Assembly: GCF_015667795.1 (NCBI RefSeq)
Contig: NZ_JADPEL010000012.1
Coordinates: 49,872 to 113,871, forward strand
DNA: 64,000 nucleotides
Reading direction: 5' to 3'
From: Clostridium sp. D53t1_180928_C8
GTDB lineage: Bacteria > Bacillota > Clostridia > Clostridiales > Clostridiaceae
Below, piece after piece: positions 47,060-58,932 of the stretch. The position numbers and the translations under genes are program-made. Position 1 is the first letter of the stretch. Every line of letters starts with the position of its first letter. The notes under the pieces were generated by a model. It did no database searches. It was given only the letters and a program-made list of their open reading frames with translations, and was not told the DNA's origin.

Positions 47060-47117
47060 TTAAAAGTTTAATTAAACGGGTATTACAAATTTTATTATAA
47101 AATATAGAGGTGATGGT

Positions 47118-48487
47118 TTGAATACTACGATAAATAAAAAATTGATAAAAACAATGATATTTCCATAAAAACTTTACTTACTTATAGTTGCGGAAGCCTA
47201 GGGAATAATATGATATATGCATTAATTAATTCGTATCTTTTAATTTTTTTAACAGATAATTTTGGCGTAGGTGCAGCAGCGGTAGGAACATTATTTTTAG
47301 TAGCTAGAATTATAGATGCCATAACAGATCCTATAATGGGTGTTATAGTTGACAATACTCATGCTAAAATTGGGAAAAGTAGACCTTATTTATTTGCTAT
47401 TCCAATATTTATATCAATTACGACTATAATGTGTTTTTCAACACCGGATTTAAGCTATAGTAATAAAATTATATGGATATATGTAGCTTATATTTTATGG
47501 GGGATATCTTTTACTGCTATGGACATACCATATTGGTCACTATCTGCTAATATTACAAGATCTTCTGAAGGAAAAACTAAGATTGTTACATCTGCGAGAA
47601 CAGTAGCATATGTTGGTAGTTTTATAATTTTTACTCTTACTATTCCACTTGTATCACTTCTTGGAAGTTGGACAAAGGTAGCTATAATTTATGTATGTTT
47701 TGCTAGTATTTTCACATGGATTACAGCCTTTGGTATTAGAGAAATTAATACTAGTGATAATAAGAAGAAAAAAGAAAAGCAAGGTTTTAAGCAATTTATA
47801 AATTTATTAAAAACAAATAAGCCCTTAAGAATAGTACTATTATCAATGTTAGTATTAGAATTAAGTGGTTCAATAAAAAATACAATATCTATATACTATA
47901 TAAAGTATAATTTTAATGCAGAAATGATGATTCCAGTAGTAAGTTCAATTGGTATGGCGGCAAGTATATTGGGTGGTTTAATATCTCCATATTTAACAAA
48001 AAAACTAGGAAAAAGAAATACGGCTCTTTTAGGGTTATTAGTTAGTTCAGTTGGGTCACTTTTAGTATTTTCACTATCATACTCTTCTTTATATGCAATG
48101 ATTGCTATAAACTTTATATGTGGAGTTTTTGATGGAGCTGGATATATTACCTTAACTTCAATGGTTGCTGATTGTGTTGAATATGGTGAGTGGCAAACAG
48201 GACATAGATCAGAAGGAATGATATTTTCTCTAAATATATTTAAAAGTAAGATTTCTAGTGCAATTGGTGGTTCTTTATGTGGATACATTTTAGCTTATAT
48301 TGGATATAAAGCAAATTCCACTCAATCTAAATTCACATTAAATGGAATACACATTATCCAAACTTTAATTCCATGTATAATTATATTAGTGAGTTTCTTA
48401 TTATTAAGAAAATATAACCTATCAGAATCAGAATATGATGCAATAGTTGATGATTTAAAAAATGGTGTTACGAGAATAAGTGAATAA
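47118..48487 (+). CDS. GPH-family sugar:cation symporter with N-terminal frameshift
   Basis: A 12-helix MelB-type transporter of the glycoside-pentoside-hexuronide family. The main frame (47210-48487, 425 residues) begins inside helix 1 (MIYALINSYLLIFLTD). Family proteins have the preceding GSLGNN as well, and this is encoded just upstream in frame (TYSCGSLGNN). The likely start is the TTG at 47118 after GAGGTGATGG (MNTTINKK), but that frame ends at a TAA; adding one A to the six-A run at 47136-47141 joins it to the main frame. This is a real indel, slippage control or a sequencing error. Neighbouring lacZ suggests lactose or another beta-galactoside. Confidence 0.8.
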
Positions 48488-48500
48488 TAAATTAATAGAG

Positions 48501-48541
48501 GTATAAATGAAGTTAAAGTCAAACTTCATTTATACTTTTTA
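48501..48541. terminator. Terminator between the symporter and AraC genes
   Basis: GTATAAATGAAGTT and AACTTCATTTATAC perfect arms with a seven-base loop; serves converging genes. Confidence 0.85.
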
Positions 48542-48575
48542 TATTTTGAATATAAAAATAACCATTAATATAAGT

Positions 48576-49418
48576 TTAATCAAGACTATTTAATTGATCG
48601 TTTCTATAATTTAATGGAGATATTGAAAAATATTTTGAAAATGTTTTTGAAAATAATAAAGAATCACTATATCCTACCATATTTGCAACTTCACCTATAG
48701 GAAGTTTAGTTGTTCTTAGTAAAATTGTTGATTTATAAAGCCTAAGATTTATTAAATATTTTTGAGGAGAGATTCCAAGATTTTTTATAAACATTTTATA
48801 TAAATAACTTCTACTTAAATTAACATGATTAGCAATTTCGTTAACAGTTATACTATTCATATAATTAGAGTTAATAAAGTTAAGAGCATCTTGAATATAT
48901 GTATGTAATTCTTTGTCCTTGAAGGAAAATGGCTTTGGAAATTCTTCTATAAGTGAATAAAGTAAGGAATAAAGTTCTTTTAATAATAGCATATCATCAG
49001 AAGATGAAGGGTTATAAGTTTTTGAGATTTCACACATATTTAATATTGTTTGTGGTATTTTTGAATTAGTTTTACAAGTTACAGCATAAGAATTTATAAT
49101 AGAAGTTCTGTCTAAATATTCATTAGCATTTGAACCACTAAATCCTATCCAGTAGTATTCCCAAGGATCATTAATAGAAGCTGTATATTCAACCTCCATT
49201 CCTTTTAAAAGTATAAATATATCGCCTTGCTTTAAGTTATAGACTTTATTATTAAATTTAAAAGTACCAAATCCCTTAGTTATATAGTGGATAACAGCAT
49301 TTTTAGATACTTCATATTTATATCCTAGTCCTGGAATACCTTGTTCTATACCACATTCATCTACATTCATTTCAAAATTTTCTTTAACGTATTTTTTCCA
49401 AAGTATTTGCATGGGCAC
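48576..49418 (-). CDS. AraC-family regulator of the lacZ region
   Basis: A 280-residue activator with an N-terminal cupin (AraC-binding) domain (FGTFKFNNKVYNLKQGDIFI as a region) and a C-terminal double HTH (VNEIANHVNLSRSYLYKMF; GEVANMVGYSDSLLFSKTF then SISPLNYRND). It is divergent from lacZ, whose promoter region carries two 21-bp direct repeats suited to this family. Probably an activator of lacZ and the symporter in response to the sugar. The minus-strand start follows TAGGAGG. Composition is like its neighbours, unlike the AraC gene at 19.9 kb. Confidence 0.92.
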   Translation of the reverse strand: MPMQILWKKYVKENFEMNVDECGIEQGIPGLGYKYEVSKNAVIHYITKGFGTFKFNNKVYNLKQGDIFILLKGMEVEYTASINDPWEYYWIGFSGSNANEYLDRTSIINSYAVTCKTNSKIPQTILNMCEISKTYNPSSSDDMLLLKELYSLLYSLIEEFPKPFSFKDKELHTYIQDALNFINSNYMNSITVNEIANHVNLSRSYLYKMFIKNLGISPQKYLINLRLYKSTILLRTTKLPIGEVANMVGYSDSLLFSKTFSKYFSISPLNYRNDQLNSLD

Positions 49419-49582
49419 CTCCTAAATTTATAAAATTAACTTATTTAATCGAATATAGAATAGGTGAATAAGATAAGAAACATTATAACATATTTTAGAA
49501 CGTTATAACTATTTTAAAAGAGTTATTTACATATTAATATGAAAATAAAGTTAAAAAATAATGTTTTTAGCTTTATATATGG

Positions 49583-52681
<3,099 letters not shown>

Positions 52682-52700
52682 ATTAATATAGTTAATATAT

Positions 52701-52748
52701 AGCTGTCTCATAAGTTATTTTAAAATAACTTATGAGACAGCTTTATTT
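52701..52748 (+). terminator. Terminator after lacZ, 42-bp perfect palindrome
   Basis: Left arm AGCTGTCTCATAAGTTATT and beyond, 21 bases, exactly complementary to the right arm, then TTATTTTG. Confidence 0.9.
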
Positions 52749-52941
52749 TGGTTAAAAGTTTAGATAGTAATTTAAATGTATTTAGAAAAGCAATAAAATT
52801 ATCTTAAATGTATAGTTGAAATGTATAGTTTGAATTAAGGAATATATATATATAAGAGACGATTTTAGTTTTTAGGGTATAATTATTACTTAAAAAGGGA
52901 AAACTGTAATGAAAATGTTTAAAAAATTTTTATAAAACCAC

Positions 52942-52978
52942 TTGAAATGTCTATACAATTAATATACAATGTATACAT
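52942..52978 (+). promoter_or_regulatory. Promoter and palindromic operator of the chitobiose/cellobiose PTS operon
   Basis: TTGAAA (52942-52947), 17 bases, TACAAT (52965-52970). ATGTATACAT (52969-52978) is a perfect palindrome over the start side of the -10, and CTATACAATTAATATACAAT upstream repeats the TATACA half. This is the expected position and style for a GntR-family repressor, which is encoded at 57753. Confidence 0.65.
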
Positions 52979-53028
52979 AAGGTGAGAAAACGAATACATT
53001 ATTAAATAAATGTTTGGAGGTATATATT

Positions 53029-53334
53029 ATGATTAAAATTATGTTAGCTTGCTCAGCAGGTATGTCAACAAGTTTATTAGTAACTAAAATGCAAGAGGCT
53101 GCAAAAGAAAAGGGAGTAGAATGTGAAATTTGGGCTATTTCAGAAGTAAATTTACAAAATGAAATAACAAAGTGTGATGTTTTACTATTAGGACCACAAG
53201 TTAGATATATTTTAAGTAAGGCAAAAGGTTTGGCAGATCCACATGGAATTCCAGTAGAAGTTATCAATATGATGGATTATGGAAGATGTAATGGTAAAGC
53301 TGTTTTAGAAAGAGCATTAGAATTAAAGAAATAG
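53029..53334 (+). CDS. PTS EIIB, lactose/cellobiose/chitobiose family
   Basis: Cytoplasmic phosphocarrier of 101 residues. The phosphorylated Cys is in MLACSAGMSTSLLV at residue 7 of the start chosen here. The ATG at 53029 follows TTGGAGG; an earlier in-frame ATG at 53014 lacks that spacing. It is the first gene of an operon with IIC, GH4, ChbG and IIA; members of this family serve cellobiose, chitobiose or lactose. Confidence 0.93.
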   Translation: MIKIMLACSAGMSTSLLVTKMQEAAKEKGVECEIWAISEVNLQNEITKCDVLLLGPQVRYILSKAKGLADPHGIPVEVINMMDYGRCNGKAVLERALELKK

Positions 53335-53413
53335 AATATAAAAAGTGGTATTTAGGTATTGAGAATTAAGAAAAAAGTATATAAAAAATGTAAGGTAAAG
53401 GTAGGGGAAGAAC

Positions 53414-54736
53414 ATGGAAAAGTTTATGGCTTTTATGGATAAATATATTACTCCATATGCAGCAAAGATGGGAGCACAAAGACATCTTGTAGCGGTTAGA
53501 GACGCTTTCGTTGCAATGATACCGTTAACAATTATCGGATCTTTAGCAACACTTATAAATAATGCACCAATAAAAGCATTAAATAATTTTTTAGCAGAAA
53601 ATACATTCGGACAACAAATAAAATCATTAAATGGAGATATATGGTTTGGAACATTAGCTATTATGGCATTACTTTTAGTAATAGGTGTTGCATATAATCT
53701 TGCAAAATCATATGAAGAAAATGGTCTTCAAGCATCAATGATAGCAACCTCAATATTTGTTCTTTTAATTCCACAAGTTGCAAAGATTGCAGTAGATGGA
53801 CAACCTGCAGTAGAAGGTTGGGGATTCATTGGAGTTGCATACTTAGGAACAGGAGCATTATTTACAGCAATTATAATAGGTATATTATCAACAGAAGTAT
53901 TTATAAGATTAGGAAAAGTAAAACAATTGGTAGTTAAAATGCCTGATGGGGTACCACCGGCAGTATCAAGATCATTTGCGAAGTTAATACCAGGAATGTT
54001 AACAGTAGTTATATTCGCAGTTGTAGGATTATTAATAAGATTAGCAGCAGATGGACAATTCTTAACAGATTTAATAAACAAATACTTAGGAATTCCATTA
54101 AGTAATATAACAGATACATTACCATCAGCTATATTAATAGCATTCTTTATTCATGGATTATGGTTTGTTGGTTTACATGGTGCAAATATTGCATTACCTT
54201 TCACAGGAACAATGTTAACTAACTTAGGAGCACAAAATGCAGAAATGATTCAAAATGGAGCTCCATTAGAACAATTACATGTATTAGCAGGACCATTCTT
54301 CGATGCTTTCATATTCATGGGAGGATCAGGAGTAATCATCGGTTTATTAGTTGCTATAGCAATTGCAGGTAAAAGAAGAAGAGATATGCTTGCTTTAGGA
54401 TTAGCACCAGCCATATTCAATATTAGTGAACCAGTAATATTTGGATTACCAATAGTATTAAATCCAATATTCGGAATACCATTTGTAATTGCACCAATTG
54501 TTACAACAGTAATTTCATATCTTTCGATTTCATTTGGTTTAGTTCATCCAGTAATAATGGCAACTATGCCTTGGACTACACCTCCAATACTAGGTGGATT
54601 TATGGCAACAGGACATTGGTCAGGTGCAGCATTATGTGTGGTTAATATAGTAGTTTCAATATTAATATACTTACCATTCGTAGTTATGGCAGAAAAGATG
54701 GATGCTAAAAAAATGGACATGTATCAAGCAGCTTAA
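53414..54736 (+). CDS. PTS EIIC, cellobiose/chitobiose family
   Basis: A 440-residue membrane permease with about ten helices. It begins MEKFMAFMDKYITPYAAKMG, and the conserved GLHGANI and NISEPVIFGLPIVLNP motifs characteristic of the CelB/ChbC family are visible. It carries no fused B or A domains, in line with separate genes on both sides. The start follows AGGGGAAG. Confidence 0.94.
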   Translation: MEKFMAFMDKYITPYAAKMGAQRHLVAVRDAFVAMIPLTIIGSLATLINNAPIKALNNFLAENTFGQQIKSLNGDIWFGTLAIMALLLVIGVAYNLAKSYEENGLQASMIATSIFVLLIPQVAKIAVDGQPAVEGWGFIGVAYLGTGALFTAIIIGILSTEVFIRLGKVKQLVVKMPDGVPPAVSRSFAKLIPGMLTVVIFAVVGLLIRLAADGQFLTDLINKYLGIPLSNITDTLPSAILIAFFIHGLWFVGLHGANIALPFTGTMLTNLGAQNAEMIQNGAPLEQLHVLAGPFFDAFIFMGGSGVIIGLLVAIAIAGKRRRDMLALGLAPAIFNISEPVIFGLPIVLNPIFGIPFVIAPIVTTVISYLSISFGLVHPVIMATMPWTTPPILGGFMATGHWSGAALCVVNIVVSILIYLPFVVMAEKMDAKKMDMYQAA

Positions 54737-54766
54737 AAAGACTTAGTTAAACACATAAAAATAGAG

Positions 54767-54824
54767 TTTGAGTTAAAAGAAAAGTAAGGCCGATAATTAA
54801 GTCGGCTTTACTCTAAACTCAAAA
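54767..54824 (+). repeat. Two-part hairpin between EIIC and GH4 genes
   Basis: Outer TTTGAGTT/AACTCAAA arms and an inner 11-pair stem AGTAAGGCCGA/TCGGCTTTACT (one G-U). No T-run, so more likely an mRNA stabilising or processing element that gives the PTS genes a different level from the hydrolase genes. Confidence 0.65.
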
Positions 54825-55001
54825 TGTATAGAAGTTTGTATTTTGCTTTTTATTCATTTATATAGTGAGTAAAAATCAGCATATAAAGTGCTATCTTAAA
54901 TGATACTTTAAAAATAAATATAAAGATAATCAAAAGAGAATTAATACATATAGCTTAGTTAGAGCAAAATTTATAAATAAAAAGTTAGGATGGTGGATAG
55001 T

Positions 55002-56312
55002 ATGAAAAACGGAATAAAAATAGTTACTATAGGTGGAGGATCAAGTTATACACCTGAATTAGTAGAAGGTTTTATAAAGAGACATAAAGAACTACCAGTA
55101 AGAGAATTATGGTTAGTTGATATAGAAGAAGGTAAGCATAAGTTAGAAATAGTAGGTAATCTTGCAAAGAGAATGGTTAAAAAAGCAGGAATAGATATGG
55201 AAATACATCTAACTTTAGATAGAAGAGAAGCATTAAAAGATGCTGATTTTGTAACTACTCAATTAAGAGTTGGATTATTAGATGCAAGAATTAAAGATGA
55301 AAGAATTCCACTTTCACATGGAGTTATAGGTCAAGAAACTAATGGAGCAGGTGGATTATTTAAAGCACTTAGAACAGTTCCAGTAGTATTAGATATTATA
55401 AAAGACATTGAAGAGCTTTGTCCAAATGCATGGCTAGTAAACTTTACAAATCCAACAGGAGTAATTTCGGAAGCAGTATTTAAATATACAAACTTTAGAA
55501 GATATATTGGTTTATGTAATGTTCCAATAGGTGTTAAGAATGGAATGGCAGATATATTAAAAGTAGAAAAAGATAGACTTGAAATGGATTTTGCAGGTCT
55601 TAATCATATGGTTTATGCATTAAATGTAAGATTAGATGGAAAGGACATAACTAAAGAAGCAATAGAGAAGTTTGTTACTTCATCATTAACAATGCAAAAT
55701 ATAAAGGATATTCCATTAAATGCTGATTTTGTTAGAGCATTAGGAGTTATACCTTGTCCATATCACAAATACTACTATAAACATAAAGAAATGCTTGAAG
55801 AAGAATTAGAAGGCTTTAAAGATGGAAAAACTAGAGGTGAAACAGTTAAGGCATTAGAAGATGACTTATTTGAATTATATAAAGATGAAAACTTAGCAGT
55901 TAAGCCACCACAATTAGAAAAAAGAGGTGGAGCATATTATAGTGATGCAGCTTGTAACTTAATTAACTCAATTTACAATGATAAAAAAGATGTTCAAGTT
56001 GTAAATACATTAAATAATGGGGCAATAAGAGACTTTAGAGAAGACTCAGCAGCAGAGATGAGCTGTGTAATAACTAAAGATGGACCTAAGCCTTTAGCAG
56101 TAGGATATTTACCAGTTGCAGTTAGTGGATTAGTTACTGAAATAAAAGCTTTTGAAATATTAGCAGCTAAGGCAGCTGTTGAAGGAGACTATAATGCAGC
56201 ATTACAAGCATTATGTATAAATCCATTAATACCATCAGATGATTTAGCTAAAACTATATTAGATGAAATGATTGAAGCACATAAAGAGTATTTACCACAA
56301 TTCTCAAATTAG
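55002..56312 (+). CDS. 6-phospho-beta-glucosidase, GH4 (ChbF/CelF-like)
   Basis: NAD- and divalent-metal-dependent hydrolase of 436 residues that splits the phosphorylated disaccharide delivered by the PTS. NAD-binding VTIGGGSSYTPELVEGF is at the N-terminus, the metal-binding Cys is in GLCNVPIG near residue 172, with GLNHMVYAL and the catalytic-region RGGAYYSDAA. The ATG at 55002 follows GGTGG; an in-frame ATG four codons earlier is possible. ChbG next to it favours chitobiose-6-phosphate, but cellobiose-6-phosphate is also possible. Confidence 0.94.
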   Translation: MKNGIKIVTIGGGSSYTPELVEGFIKRHKELPVRELWLVDIEEGKHKLEIVGNLAKRMVKKAGIDMEIHLTLDRREALKDADFVTTQLRVGLLDARIKDERIPLSHGVIGQETNGAGGLFKALRTVPVVLDIIKDIEELCPNAWLVNFTNPTGVISEAVFKYTNFRRYIGLCNVPIGVKNGMADILKVEKDRLEMDFAGLNHMVYALNVRLDGKDITKEAIEKFVTSSLTMQNIKDIPLNADFVRALGVIPCPYHKYYYKHKEMLEEELEGFKDGKTRGETVKALEDDLFELYKDENLAVKPPQLEKRGGAYYSDAACNLINSIYNDKKDVQVVNTLNNGAIRDFREDSAAEMSCVITKDGPKPLAVGYLPVAVSGLVTEIKAFEILAAKAAVEGDYNAALQALCINPLIPSDDLAKTILDEMIEAHKEYLPQFSN

Positions 56313-56315
56313 TTA

Positions 56316-56400
56316 GAAGTTTAGAGTTAGAAATAGATTAAAGTAAATTCCATTAGGGGTTTCTTCCTAAACTGATAACTCCTAACTAAAAACTATTAAC
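56316..56400. repeat. Imperfect inverted repeat similar in style to 606-722
   Basis: TTAGTTAGAAGTTTAGAGTT faces AACTGATAACTCCTAACTAA with a 25-base loop. It shares the AACTATTAACT block with the repeat before uvrC. Possibly a dispersed intergenic repeat. Confidence 0.5.
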
Positions 56401-56419
56401 TGCAGGAAAGGGTGTTAGT

Positions 56420-57154
56420 ATGACAAAGATAATAGTAAATGCAGATGATTTTGGATTAAGTGAAGCTGTTAATTATGGAATTATATCAGCTTATAAAAAT
56501 GGAATAGTAAGGTCAACGACTATAATGCCTGGTATGCCTGCTTTTGATCATGCTGTTAGTTTATTAAAAGAAAATAAGGGTTTAGGATGCGGAGTTCATA
56601 TGACATTAAGTGCAAATAAACCTATTTTAAATTATCATAAAACAATAGTAGATGAAAATGGAAACTTCTATAAGAGATTAACTAATGAAATTATAGAAGA
56701 AAAGTTTAATTTAGATGAAGTATATGAAGAGTTTTCTGCTCAAATTGATAAAGCAATTAATAGTGGAGTTAAGGTTGATCATTTAGATTCTCATCATCAT
56801 GTACATACATTAAAAGCTTTAAAGCCTGTAATAGAAAGAATATTAGAAAAATATCAACTACCTATAAGAGGTGGATTTGAATATGAAATTCATTATGATA
56901 AAGTTATTCCAATGACAGAAAGTTTCTATAGCGATAATGTAACAGATGATTATTTTGAAAAATTTATAAATGAACTTAAGGAACATGAAGTAATAGATAT
57001 TATGTGTCATCCGGCATTTATAGATGAAAACCTAGTTAACTCAACATCTTATGTAATGCAAAGAATAAAAGAGTATAGTATTTTAACATCTAAAAAAGTA
57101 GAAGAATTTTTAAGAAGAAATAATATAGAATTTATTAATTATAGTAGATTATAG
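56420..57154 (+). CDS. chbG: ChbG/YdjC-family carbohydrate deacetylase
   Basis: A 244-residue metal-dependent deacetylase. The metal-binding Asp pair is in IVNADDFGLSEAVN at the start, and His ligands are in VDHLDSHHHVHT near residue 123 and MCHPAFID near residue 195. In enteric bacteria ChbG removes an acetyl group from chitobiose-6-phosphate so that ChbF can act and the regulator can sense it. Its presence in this operon is the main argument for chitin disaccharides rather than cellobiose. GGAAAGGG precedes the ATG. Confidence 0.9.
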   Translation: MTKIIVNADDFGLSEAVNYGIISAYKNGIVRSTTIMPGMPAFDHAVSLLKENKGLGCGVHMTLSANKPILNYHKTIVDENGNFYKRLTNEIIEEKFNLDEVYEEFSAQIDKAINSGVKVDHLDSHHHVHTLKALKPVIERILEKYQLPIRGGFEYEIHYDKVIPMTESFYSDNVTDDYFEKFINELKEHEVIDIMCHPAFIDENLVNSTSYVMQRIKEYSILTSKKVEEFLRRNNIEFINYSRL

Positions 57155-57166
57155 GAGAATATAAAT

Positions 57167-57493
57167 ATGAACGAAGAATTAATGGAAATATCATTTGGAT
57201 TAATAGCAAATGCAGGAGAAGCAAAGGGATTAGCTTTTGATGCTTTAAGTAAAGCAAAAGAAGGAAACTTTGAAGAAGCTAGGAAGTTAATAAAGAAATC
57301 AAGAGAAGAGATGCATAAGGCTCATGCATTTCAAACTCAGCTTATAACTAAAGAGGCTTCAGGAGAAAAATTGGAAATAGGTGTATTATTAATACATTCT
57401 CAAGACCATTTAATGAACGCTATGAATTTTCAACAATTAGCTGAAGAGTTTATAGATATATATGAAAGATTATCAAAGTTAGAAAATAAATAA
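57167..57493 (+). CDS. PTS EIIA, lactose/cellobiose/chitobiose family
   Basis: A 108-residue helical phosphocarrier. The phosphorylated His is in MHKAHAFQTQLITKEA and the conserved LLIHSQDHLMNAM follows. It starts 12 bases after chbG with TAGGAG, so it is the last structural gene of the operon; IIA is placed at the far end from IIB and IIC. A terminator follows. Confidence 0.94.
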   Translation: MNEELMEISFGLIANAGEAKGLAFDALSKAKEGNFEEARKLIKKSREEMHKAHAFQTQLITKEASGEKLEIGVLLIHSQDHLMNAMNFQQLAEEFIDIYERLSKLENK

Positions 57494-57540
57494 TTAAGAA
57501 GATAAACCATTTAACATTTTAAAAATATATATTATAAAGT

Positions 57541-57590
57541 AACGATGTAGTTGTAAGGGAAAGTTTCTTATTAGCTATGTCGTTATTTTT
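57541..57590 (+). terminator. Terminator after the PTS operon
   Basis: AACGATGTAG pairs with CTATGTCGTT (two G-U) with a 24-base loop, then ATTTTTATG. Confidence 0.7.
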
Positions 57591-57752
57591 ATGTACGTTA
57601 CAAAGTAAATAAAAAAACATTTATAGTATTTTAGTAAAGTTTAATAATTAAATTACATTATATTATAAGTAATTAAGTTTAGCATTATGGTACAATAAAT
57701 AGAGAGAATATTTGAATTTGTATTTAATATAGTGCAAAGAGGAGTTTAGTAA

Positions 57753-58457
57753 ATGAGTGAGCCAATATATATAAAAATAGAAAAATATTTAAAAGATTTA
57801 ATTGATTCTGGAGAAATAAAGCAGGGAGAATTACTTCCTTCTGAAAATAAATTATGCGAAAAGTTTAATGTTACGCGAATGACAGTAAGATCAGCATTTA
57901 ATAATTTAGTTAAAGAGGGGTATATATCAAGGAAAAGGGGTATAGGAAGTATAGTTTTAGTTAATAGAATTTCTGATAATATTGGTACTATAGAAAGCTA
58001 TACAAAGGAAATGGTTAATAAGGGATATAGTATTATAACTAAATTAATAAGTTTAACTATAGTTGAAGCGGATAATATAATAAAAGATAAGTTAAATTTA
58101 GATTTAGGGGAAAATGTTTGGGAAGTTAAAAGAGTTAGATATGCAGAAGGATGCCCAGTGTCATATATGATAACTTATATGCCAGTAAAAATGTTTCCTA
58201 ATTTAAAAAAATCTGATTGTAATTCACTATATAATTACTTAGATCAATGCGGATATAAAATATCAACAGCACAACGTGTAGTTGAAGCATTAATATCAAC
58301 AGAAGAGTTAATGGAATTACTAGAGTTAGAGTGTGAATCACCAATATTACATATAGAACAAGTTGGAATATTAGAGGATGGAGAAGCTTTCGAGTATTCT
58401 CATACATATCATTATGGGTATAAATTAACTTTAAATGCAGCAGTAGATAAATTTTAG
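57753..58457 (+). CDS. GntR-family regulator with UTRA domain
   Basis: A 234-residue HutC/GntR-type repressor. The N-terminal winged HTH reads LPSENKLCEKFNVTRMTVRSAF (residues 27-48 as a region) and RKRGIGSIVL; the rest is a UTRA ligand domain (IGTIESYTKEMVNKGY, VWEVKRVRYAEGCPVSYM). UTRA domains bind sugar phosphates or amino sugars. It is the probable repressor of the PTS operon, acting at ATGTATACAT. RBS is AGAGGAG. Confidence 0.92.
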   Translation: MSEPIYIKIEKYLKDLIDSGEIKQGELLPSENKLCEKFNVTRMTVRSAFNNLVKEGYISRKRGIGSIVLVNRISDNIGTIESYTKEMVNKGYSIITKLISLTIVEADNIIKDKLNLDLGENVWEVKRVRYAEGCPVSYMITYMPVKMFPNLKKSDCNSLYNYLDQCGYKISTAQRVVEALISTEELMELLELECESPILHIEQVGILEDGEAFEYSHTYHYGYKLTLNAAVDKF

Positions 58458-58498
58458 TATTATATTCAGATTAAAGTTTATATTTATACAAAATATCC

Positions 58499-58527
58499 TT
58501 TACAATATGTATAAAAAATTGTATATT
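58499..58527 (+). promoter_or_regulatory. Promoter of the second lysine riboswitch transcript
   Basis: TTTACA, 17 bases, TATATT, about 20 bases before the riboswitch P1. Confidence 0.65.
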
Positions 58528-58547
58528 ATAAGTGACAAGTAGATATG

Positions 58548-58720
58548 AAGTAGATAGAGGTTGCGATATTTAAGAGTATGTTTACGGAGGTAAGCACAAG
58601 GATGTAAACAGAAAGGAAATTTCGCCGAAACCTATAGTTAATGCTTTGAAACTATAGCGTTGGGGTTATATAAAATATATATAACACTGTCACAAATTCA
58701 TTTGTGAAGAGCTATCACTT
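58548..58720 (+). promoter_or_regulatory. Lysine riboswitch before the YfcC-family transporter
   Basis: Conserved segments in order: TAGATAGAGGTTGCGA, TTAAGAGTATG, ACAGAAAGGAAATTTCGCCG, GTTGGGGTTATA, ACACTGTCACAAA and GAAGAGCTATCACTT. AAGTAGATAG pairs with CTATCACTT as P1. CTATCACT can instead pair with AGTGAT...ATAG (58771-58784), which would break the terminator, so lysine should switch the operon off. Confidence 0.93.
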
Positions 58721-58782
58721 AACGGTTATATTATTTATAATAAGTACTTTAAATTAAGTTGTTTAGTATTTAGTGATTGTAT

Positions 58783-58816
58783 AGTCTTGAGTGAATAAGC
58801 TCAAGGCTTTTTTTGT
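58783..58816 (+). terminator. Riboswitch-controlled terminator before the YfcC-family gene
   Basis: AGTCTTGAG and CTCAAGGCT arms (one G-U), loop of eight, then TTTTTTTG. Confidence 0.88.
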
Positions 58817-58836
58817 GTATAAATATCAAATGAAAC

Positions 58837-58860
58837 GTGAAGAACTATCACTTATTAGTT
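58837..58860 (+). repeat. Second copy of the riboswitch 3' strand after the terminator
   Basis: GTGAAGAACTATCACTTA repeats GTGAAGAGCTATCACTTA (58704-58721) with one change, beyond the terminator. It may be a leftover of a second aptamer or a spare pairing partner. Confidence 0.6.
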
Positions 58861-58932
58861 AAAAACTTTTAAAAGATTATCTCCTTCAACCTATCATGTC
58901 AAGATACAAAAATTTAGGGGGATTTTAAACTA

